Part shown: positions 13,545 to 64,000 of the stretch, in pieces
Position numbering within the stretch: position 1 is the first letter of the stretch
How the letters are laid out: each line of letters opens with the position of its first letter
Source of the DNA: Atherinomorus stipes
Taxonomy: Eukaryota; Chordata; Actinopteri; Atheriniformes; Atherinidae
DNA: 64,000 nucleotides
Assembly: GCA_023101725.1 (NCBI GenBank)
Contig: JALJCO010007085.1
Coordinates: forward strand, 124,001 to 188,000
Direction of reading: 5' to 3'
Made by a program: the position numbers and the translations under genes
Notes under the pieces: model-generated
Seen by the model: only the letters and a program-made list of their open reading frames with translations
Told to the model about the DNA's origin: nothing
Databases searched by the model: none

Positions 13545-14471
13545 CTAGTTGCCCCCGTGGTGGGGCAAAGAACCAAGCCCCACGACCACCCGAGCAGAGA
13601 AGTCCCTCTGCCACAGATCAAGCCACCGGGCCTTGAACCTGACCCCTCAGGACCATCTAGGGCGAGTGTGTCGCTTTGCAATCCCGCTGGCGCATTGTTG
13701 CCACAGGAGTTCCTCGACGCTTTGAGAGAGATAGATAGTGTGGCCGGTGCATCCATCCAATAAAACCTCCTCTCTCCCCTCCCCGTTCCCCGCGGTGCTC
13801 CCGGTTTTGACACAGCAGACAAAACCCGCGGAGGGGACTATGAATGGCAAAGCACCGAGGAGGCCGAGGGAGAGCAAAAAGGAGGCGGTGAGCCTTTGTA
13901 GTCGGGGAGGAATGCGGAAATGTCCCCGCTCCGTGTCAAACCTCTCTGAAGGGGGTCAGGCCACATTCAGCCGGCGTGGGAAAGCCAGGCAGAGACGGAG
14001 CTCACACGGGCGAGCGCGGCTGCAATTGCATAGGCCCATCCGCGGATATATGCGAGGAAAAAAGAGAAGAAAGAAAGGAGAAAATCCAAAGAGGAGCGTG
14101 GTTTTGGAGGGCTATATCACGCGTTTGCCTTTGTCCTATGACCCCCCCTCTCTCCAAGCAGTCCTACACACCCCCTTCTCCTCCACACCCCCTTTCCACA
14201 CAAGTTGCAATGAGAGTGTGCGCAAGTTTTCGTACAGCCCTCCACCCCCTCCTCCTCCTCCCCCCTCGTTTGAGAGTCTCTGCCAGGGCTGGTGCAGTTT
14301 GAGGGATGGGGGGTTAGAGACTGCACCGTCAACTACCTGTGTGGCCCCCGCATGGAGGACAGTGGACAGGGATGCGTTTGATGGAGGAGTTTTATCCGAC
14401 ACTCGAACGCCTCCTCAGCATTTTGTCTGGCATGCCGACGTTACGACATTTTACTGACAACACAAAACAAG
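13545..14471 (+). promoter_or_regulatory. cdk6: CpG-rich cdk6 promoter and predicted non-coding exon 1
   Basis: CpG density rises sharply here against AT-rich flanks, with many GC-box-like and CG-containing stretches. No convincing TATA box is visible, as expected for a CpG-island promoter. The block ends in a plausible splice donor, CAAG|GTAAAA at 14471/14472. A strong acceptor follows at 15288/15289, just before the cdk6 start codon. I infer that the 5' UTR begins within this block and is spliced to the first coding exon; mammalian CDK6 also has a non-coding first exon. A 239-residue open frame (13738-14457) is low-complexity and most likely UTR. The start site cannot be set from sequence alone. 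Confidence 0.6.
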
Positions 14472-15288
14472 GTAAAAAAGTGGGGATATTTGTACAGAAT
14501 TTAACACCAAAAATGTCTATCTGAGGTTAGAAATGTCGCTTTACAACCCAATAACATTTCAAACAGTGGCACGAGCATTTAACTGATTTGTTAGAATTTA
14601 GGCCATTTTTTTAATTATTATTATTGAGTCCACATGAAAATAAATTGGAAAAAATTCGGAGAAACCTTCCTAGTTGATAGAAACACATTTAAAACTAAGC
14701 AAACACACTATTTCACACATTTATATCGATTTGAGGCGTTCAAAGTGAGTTTTACTGTGTTTTATATGAACTGTTGCTGAAGGAAGTTCAGACAATGCAG
14801 CACGTGCTCACAGTTTGCGACTCAAACAGAAACTCTTCATACAAGAAAAGTTGTTTGCTAGTTCGTTATTTTGCTTACACTACATAACTTTCTTCGTTTA
14901 GTTTATGCAGTGTTCGCGTCTTTTTCTACTAATTTTAATGCCCTTTACGAAGTTGGGAAAGCTCACGTGAACATAAACATGCATGTGGAGTTAATTTATC
15001 ATTGCGCGAGTGAATTTATTTAACACAAAGCTAGCTCATAAAGGGGTCTAAATGTGGCTTAGTTGAATTATTATTATTTTTTAATGACTTTTTTTTTGTT
15101 GGTGGTAGGAGGACATGAGTTGTAATGCGTAATAGGAGGAGGAGGAGTGGAAGCTGGAACGCAGCTGTGCTTTTTTGATAGTCGGAATAAAACATGATGA
15201 CAGTCCTGTTAATGCCTACCTGGAGCACTCTTTGACCAAATGTGACAAAGATGGTTTCTTCCTCCATCTGTTTCTCCCTGTCATCTAG
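14472..15288 (+). other. cdk6: Predicted cdk6 5' UTR intron
   Basis: This AT-rich stretch lies between the putative exon 1 donor and an acceptor with a long pyrimidine tract ('tttctccctgtcatctag', ending 15288). I see no gene or clear repeat in it. Confidence 0.5.
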
Positions 15289-15417
15289 GCATCGCGTGTG
15301 CCAACTTTTTTTCTGTGAATATGTCTTTGTGAGAAACTCTGGCTCGTCACCCTCTCCGGGATTCCCCGCAATATTTTCAACAAGAGACGAGGAGAGAGGG
15401 GAAAAAAATCAGCAAAA
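15289..15417 (+). other. cdk6: cdk6 5' UTR part of the first coding exon
   Basis: This is the untranslated leader between the predicted acceptor and the start codon. It contains one tiny upstream frame (ATG at 15321, stop at 15330-15332, three codons). The main ATG has a favourable context, with A at -3 and G at +4. Transcript evidence is needed to confirm the acceptor. Confidence 0.55.
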
Positions 15418-51945
<36,528 letters not shown>

Positions 51946-52228
51946 TGGTCCTCCTTCACCTGCACCTCCTTCATCATCCTGTACAGCGTCTATAAAGAAG
52001 TATTCTCCGTGTCCTTCATGTTTTATTATTACAACATTGAAACCAAATACAAGCTTTTTTGACACTGATCAATGGAAAAAGGTTTCAAAGTGAAGCCGAG
52101 TTCTGTAGAAACAAGAGAGAAAACGTAAAACGCACAATTCTGTAATTTAAAAAGAGATATGATGGAAGGCTTTAAGGGGGCTCCCCATATAAACCTGAAT
52201 TAGCTCGGTACACTTAAATACTTGAGGA

Positions 52229-52234
52229 AATAAA
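52229..52234 (+). terminator. cdk6: Proximal poly(A) signal of cdk6
   Basis: AATAAA about 285 bases after the stop codon. If used, it would give a short 3' UTR that keeps only the first miR-26-type site. Use is inferred. Confidence 0.4.
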
Positions 52235-54767
52235 GTTCAAATAGGTTCCAGTCAGGCTGTTGAAGTGCATGACTAAGCAACGATTTTCATGTCCTTCCTC
52301 CCACACTTGATTGGTCTCTTTCGAAGAGGAGTTACATTTGCTGATTGCTGCCATTCTTGGAAAAGTCTTCTTTCCAGTATAAACAGTGCTTTTGCGGGGA
52401 TTCTGTTATATTGACTTTACTCCCTGACTTCTCCTATCCTGCTCTCAAATCCGGCAGTTAGACTGGGCCTCCAAAGCTTGAGTTTGGTCTTATCCTTGCT
52501 TTATTTATTCTGATATTAGCTCGTTTAAATTAGGAAATGACCACCCGATTCATCAGATGTATTGTTTCAGGCAATAAGATGGTTGTAGTTCAGAGGGATA
52601 AGATTTACACTGTCACATAGGCGCATTTTCTGAGAAGTGTTTGCTCTATGACATTGCTTTTTTCTCTCTCTCTGATAATCAGTGTCCAAAAGCGCAAGTT
52701 ACCATGGTTTCATGTTGTATATTAACAGAAAACATGTAATGGACTGAAGAGAGGCTAATTATTTTATAGTCAACGTACAAAGCTCCAGAAAGTACTCTGA
52801 AAAGACGGAAAAGGTGGTATGAGGAGCGATCATCCCCCATGCACAAAAGCTGCCCTCCTTCCATGAACTGATGGATTGTAATTGCTGCTTTCCGGGTGTG
52901 AAATGTTGGTAATTGTGTGTAACAATGCAAAGAGACCTGCATCTCTGATTGACTTGTTGTCAAGTTCGCAGACGGACTGTTGAGGCTACGAAGCTGAAGC
53001 CTCTTTATGACCAGTGTTAAGCCTTGCAAGACTCCTCTTGACTTGAGGACCGAACAGGAGCCCAGTTGGACAGCGTGGGTGTTATCTGCCTTTATGCGCG
53101 CTGCGCAGACATGCAGCATTTAGCGTGTCCACTGCGGCTGACATAAGCACGCTCATGTACCTATGAACTCACTAAAATATTACAAGGAATCACAAGCCAG
53201 CCACTCACTGCCATGTCCTTGTCATTCCAGTTTTACCTGTAATTTTGCTGCCACCTTGTGGATATCAAAAGTAACTGCAGACAAGCCAGTAGCGGGATTC
53301 TAATGGTTGCTGCACTTTTTCAAGAATTCACCAAATGGGCTGATATCGGTGCTGAGACAATGATTAAAGAACTCAGAAATGATCCTGCCATTTACTTTGA
53401 GACTTTTAATGAGTTTTATTCTGCCAACGTGGGCTTTTTATCATTATGTAATCCATTAAATAACATTCTGGTGATACCATAATGCGCAGGCTTGCAGTAG
53501 GTGGACAGAGTCCCACCAGCACTATTCAACATGGAAACGTTTGGCAAAGTGTTGTCACCAATAATCTGTATTTAATTTTAATTTTATTGACAAGTCTTAT
53601 ATACTTGTTACTTGATCTTTTTTTTTTTTTTTAAGATGCTGGGGCATACGTTATTCTCACCAAGTGCACCAACTCTGTAGATGTTCATAGAGTTTGTGTA
53701 TGTAAGGAATGTATAAAGGCTAGGCATTGGTACTGTACAGTGTATTGTGCTAGCTGTAACGATAGAAAACCTTTGATAAGGTGCATGTCAGCACATAGAA
53801 ATGTCATGAAAGTGGATAGACGTAGTGTAGCGAAGGTCAGTGGAATGTTGTATGACGAAAGTATTTTGTCATCTGAAAATGTCGGGTGGGTTCAGTGGGT
53901 GATTTATTGGAATTCAGTTTGCGTGGATTGAGCATGGCTATGAATTTTTAAATAGTTTTGATAATGAAATGATGCACAGTTATTTCGTTTTCAGGTTTTG
54001 CTATATTTTACGTTAATGTGCCGTTGTATTGCAGTTTTTTTTTTTTTTTTACCAGCGAGAGAAAAGTTATGCAGAGTTGTATTTTTGTATGTTGTAGTTC
54101 TTGCAGAACAGTAACATTTAACACTGGTTTATGTTTTCTTAACAGGTAGTGCTGCTGGCACTCACACACATACAAACTCATTCTTTGACTTCTCAGGTTT
54201 TGTTTTCTGGACGTCCAAACCTCTCGGGCACAGTTTGCACATATCTGGGCTACTAAATGACCACATTACATCTCTTTCAGGTTTTCTTTCAGACTCTATC
54301 ATGATGGTGTCTTTTATCCGTTTTCTGTCATTGCTATTTATCTCATATGTTACTGTAGTCATTACTGTTTGAAGTTAACTGCCTCTATAGACTGTTATTG
54401 CCAGCAGTTAGAAACTGCTGGAAGGCAAACACAATTGAAATACATGTGTAATTATCTGCTTAACTAAACACTGTGTGAATTTTCTTTTTGTTAACAACCT
54501 TTGGTGTAAATGCTGCATAAAACGCAATGGAAGCTACAGATACTTTAGAAATAGTGGTTTACAATCAAAATAATGACTGCTTTAGTCTTATTACAGTTAA
54601 TGCAATCACTGTATGCTTTTATAATTTAACCAGTTTGTAACACATTTCAGTCTCATAACAGATGTTCAACTGTCTTGAAACCAGCATGGCTTGATCCATC
54701 ATATCACTCCGATTGACATACTTTTGTATGGATCCATTGGTGTCATATTATTGTGTTGCACCAGCTG

Positions 54768-54773
54768 AATAAA
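54768..54773 (+). terminator. cdk6: Distal poly(A) signal of cdk6
   Basis: AATAAA followed within 40 bases by a T/GT-rich stretch. It is the last good signal before fam133b and the likely main 3' end. Confidence 0.6.
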
Positions 54774-54793
54774 AAGCAACTTCTTATGAATGC

Positions 54794-55659
54794 TGTCCTG
54801 GACTCGTCTATATATCTAATTTGTTTTAGTGTTGAAACAGATGTTAATTGCCATCCTAAAATGTAAGGGAAGCCAGAGAAGAGAAGCAAGTGAGATGTAT
54901 TCTGGACTGACTGCATTCATGGTTACAGTGGATTGCTTCATTATAACTACATGAATGATGGCCAATATTTATGCAAAATTGATATCAGATCATGCCAAGT
55001 TGTTATGTAAACCATTGTCACAAAGTGGTCTGTTGTTAAAAAATGGCAGTGTGAGGGCTTATTGGAGAGGGGTTTTTGTTGTTTTTTTAAATTATTCACG
55101 TCCTTTCCTAGTTAATGGTACTGTATGTCATTTGCTTGTAGGCTCTAATACAAATTTGATTGCTAACAAACCTGTGGAATGTCCATTATGACATTTTGAC
55201 CACTGATTATGATTTCCAGACTTTTAAGATGGGGAAAGCTTCCCACTGTTACCTGGTTTTGTGTTTTCAAAATGTTTTTAATACCCTGACTAGATCATTC
55301 ACTCTGATTCTTTTTTAAGCTTTTTTTTTTTTCTGTCTTTCTGATTATATTGGATACTCCAGTGCTGTCCAGGACCATGTTTTGTTTGTTTTTTAATTAA
55401 CGCAAGGTATTGCCAAAGACGACGCCGCAATGGCCCATAAAGAATTTATTCATCATGGATATGAATTATTTCTAACCTAATTGTCTCCAGAAGGTGGCAG
55501 TAATGTGTCGCCATGACGCTGTGTGCAGGCTGTGCAGCAGAAGAAAACCAGCAGAAGCCGTTAGCTTCCATCAACTACGATGTGGCTAGCCAAATGCTAG
55601 CAAGTTCATATTAATGCTTGCTCTCTCTGGTGGACATTTCTTCCCATTATTGACTCGAT
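54794..55659 (+). promoter_or_regulatory. cdk6-fam133b intergenic region and fam133b promoter/5' UTR
   Basis: An interval of 0.87 kb that must hold the fam133b promoter. The last 250 bases contain CG-bearing stretches, several upstream ATGs (for example 55514), and a CTCF-like motif (55487-55500). No TATA box is clear and the start site is unknown. Open frames here carry no motif. Confidence 0.5.
55487..55500 (+). promoter_or_regulatory. CTCF-like motif between the two genes
   Basis: CCAGAAGGTGGCAG fits the CTCF core consensus CCASYAGRKGGCRS at 13 of 14 positions. It lies about 160 bases before the fam133b start codon. The phrase 'aaggtggcagtaatg' also recurs in fish genomes, so it may come from a repeat. 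Binding is inferred. Confidence 0.4.
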
Positions 55660-62419
<6,760 letters not shown>

Positions 62420-63047
62420 CAGCCGTATTTATGCGGCTCTCACCCTCCTGGCAGTTCACTAGTAGTATCATTTTTGCCTTTGACCACCAAAAACTCCCAT
62501 CCAGCTTTGGTGACTGCACTTGAATGAGGAGACCAACAACTGGGATTGTGTGTTTGAAGTGAAAATGAGGGAGGCACTGTCCCTCCATGTGGCACCTACC
62601 AGTACATGATTTTGTTGGTTTTTATCACCATGCTTTTTATAGATTATTTTTTTGAGCTACACTCAAAAACAGAACTGAGGTGATTTTTTTTTTTTTTTTT
62701 TTCTTAATTTGTCTTTCATCTTGGACGTTACAGTGCGCCTGACACTCACTGCCACCCTCAGTATCCTGGCCCTCTGGGAGTTCCAGCCCTCCACTTTTTA
62801 CCCAACATCTTCCATAGCTGCACAAGGCCGTCGTGCTACTGCCTGTGTCTTGCATGTTGACTCGACGACCTGACGTCTCGCCAGCCTCATATTGAAGTTG
62901 GATTTGTTTAAAAAAAAAAAAAAGATACATGTTAGCAATGCAGTTAACATGAATTCAAGGGGGAATTGTTTTGTTAGATGATGTTACACTGCAGTGTAAA
63001 TGTATAAACAGTAGGAGTTCATGAATAAAGTATTGTTTTAAACTTGG
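62420..63047 (+). other. fam133b: fam133b 3' UTR
   Basis: About 0.63 kb from the stop to just past the AATAAA at 63024. It contains long poly-T (62683-62702) and poly-A (62910-62923) runs that could pair in the transcript. Confidence 0.7.
63024..63029 (+). terminator. fam133b: fam133b poly(A) signal
   Basis: AATAAA followed by 'gtattgtttt..cttggttgctgtt', a GT/T-rich downstream element. It is the most convincing 3' end signal after the stop codon. Confidence 0.7.
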
Positions 63048-63121
63048 TTGCTGTTATATAGCCGGAATTTAAAGCCTGTCTTTTTTATTCTATTTTATAA
63101 AATTTAATGGTTTTTATTTAA

Positions 63122-63661
63122 AGGTAGAGTCCGAAGTCTCCGCAGCGTTTCTGTTTGCAAATAACAGTATTCAAACTGAGCGCCCCACCCTCTCAGGCTA
63201 TTGGCCGCCTCGTTCTTCAGCCTATTAAGCTTCAAGCCTCTTCTTCAGAGCTCAGAAGCAGGTAAAAGCCAAACCAATATTAACCCTGGTTTTCCAGCGT
63301 ACACTATCTCAAGCTCTTACCTTTTCTTCGGTGCATCTGCTGTTTTTCTTTCTTTTTTTTTTTTTTTTCCTTCGAGAGTTCGAGTGACTGGCGTCTGCTC
63401 CAATCATGAGCTTATTTCCACACAGCGTCATACCCTTAGCTCTGTCATTGGCTGGCGATATAAACAGAAATCTCCACCCAGAAGCGTCCCGAACACACCA
63501 AAACAAAACAAGGCGAAAGAGCGAACTTCAGCAGGGGGAGAAAGAGTTGCATTCAAACGCACCACGGCACGTGAGTAGAGGCCCAAACGTGCAGTTTGAG
63601 ATGGATTTCACTTCCACAAGTCTAACGTTTATTTTCAAGGAGGGAACTTCAGACTCTAACT
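63122..63661. mobile_element. TTAA-flanked DNA element with promoter-like interior
   Basis: 540 bp bounded by TTAA (63118-63121 and 63662-63665). Inverted ends are AGGTAGAGTCCGAAGTCTCC (left) and AGTTAGAGTCTGAAGTTCCC (right, reverse-complemented), about four mismatches in 20. The interior is GC-richer and holds ATTGG (63447), TATAAA (63459-63464) and a strong donor-like GTGAGT (63571). I read it as a non-autonomous transposon, not the promoter of a new gene. Confidence 0.65.
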
Positions 63662-63797
63662 TTAAGCTCCCACACCCACTTTAATAGGTATGACTTTAAT
63701 TTCCTGTTAAAACTTATAACTTATAAGCCACTCACATGGCAGCAGCTCAATGTATTAAGGCTTGTAGATATGGCCAAAAGGTCTTCCTGAAGCTCAA

Positions 63798-64000
63798 ACA
63801 TAAGCATCAGAGTGGGAGAGAAAGGAGATTAATGCAACTTTGAACATGGTGTAGTTGTTGGTGTCAGACATGCTAGTGATTTTAACACACAACCATCTGA
63901 TTTAAAGAGTGTGTTTTTTTTTTTTCTTGTTTTCAGACCATTCACCAGCAGATGTCTGGACCAGAATACCTAGTTGATGTTGGAGAATGGAAAAGTGCCA
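63798..64000 (+). pseudogene. Tc1-like transposase remnant, cut by window end
   Basis: The phrases 'ctttgaacatggtgtagttgttggtgtcagacatgct', 'cacacaaccatct', and later 'ccagaatacctagttgatgttggagaatgg' follow in order the N-terminal coding part of a very common fish Tc1-type transposon. There are deletions and a poly-T insertion. It is decayed and runs past 64000. Recognition is from memory at the nucleotide level. Confidence 0.6.

Larger units (their letters stand above)
51946..54793 (+). other. cdk6: cdk6 3' UTR
   Basis: About 2.85 kb to just past the distal poly(A) signal. No coding potential. Seed matches to microRNA families known to regulate mammalian CDK6 are visible: miR-26 type TACTTGA (52219-52225 and 53609-53615), miR-15/16 type TGCTGCT (52883-52889 and 54150-54156), miR-34/449 type CACTGCCA (53206-53213), and miR-103/107 type ATGCTGCA (54510-54517). 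Poly-T runs lie near 53620 and 54037. The extent is inferred from poly(A) signals only. Confidence 0.7.

Noticed and set aside
13738..14457. 239-residue open frame in the CpG-rich block
   Set aside because: Low-complexity and proline/serine/arginine-rich through GC bias, with competing frames on both strands and no domain. It fits a non-coding first exon better.
63240..63578. Apparent promoter and first exon of a new gene after fam133b
   Set aside because: The whole stretch lies inside a TTAA-flanked inverted-repeat element, so the signals are probably part of a transposon.
63937..64000. Apparent coding exon after a strong acceptor (MSGPEYLVDVGEWKSA)
   Set aside because: The sequence continues the Tc1-like transposase similarity that begins near 63798, and the acceptor is a poly-T insertion followed by chance CAG.

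Overview
The window is nuclear DNA from a ray-finned fish, most likely a percomorph-type teleost; the species cannot be named. Evidence: genes split by GT-AG introns, a vertebrate CDK6-type kinase, long AT-rich introns full of (AT)n and (CA)n microsatellites, and many small DNA transposons (hAT, Tc1/mariner and TTAA-target types) familiar from teleost genomes.

Layout. Positions 1-13544 are upstream intergenic DNA with no gene I can support, several transposon remnants and two candidate regulatory blocks. A CpG-rich block at about 13545-14471 looks like the cdk6 promoter and first non-coding exon. The cdk6 coding sequence runs on the + strand from 15418 to 51945 in seven coding exons (325 residues). 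All junctions keep the reading frame and every catalytic landmark is present. Its 3' UTR runs to about 54793, with a proximal and a distal poly(A) signal and several microRNA seed matches.

About 0.87 kb after the distal poly(A) signal, a second + strand gene starts at 55660. This is fam133b, a lysine/serine-rich nuclear-type protein with eleven coding exons, 261 residues and a stop at 62417-62419. The order CDK6 then FAM133B on one strand is the same in human, which supports both calls. After its poly(A) signal (63024) the window ends in a TTAA-flanked transposon and the start of a Tc1-like transposase remnant that runs off the edge.

Most of the unexplained structure is mobile DNA: a hAT-like element with a perfect 8-bp target duplication, a mariner MITE with nearly perfect ends, three TTAA-flanked elements, a MITE nested in a hAT element, and three decayed Tc1/mariner transposases. 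Nearly all short reading frames in the introns are shadows of microsatellites or transposons. I found no CRISPR array, operon, tRNA, rRNA or credible undescribed gene system. The points most worth a second look are the CDK4-like C-lobe of this Cdk6, the conserved-type microRNA sites between two poly(A) signals, a CTCF-like motif between the genes, and fam133b intron 9, which is about two-thirds transposon.
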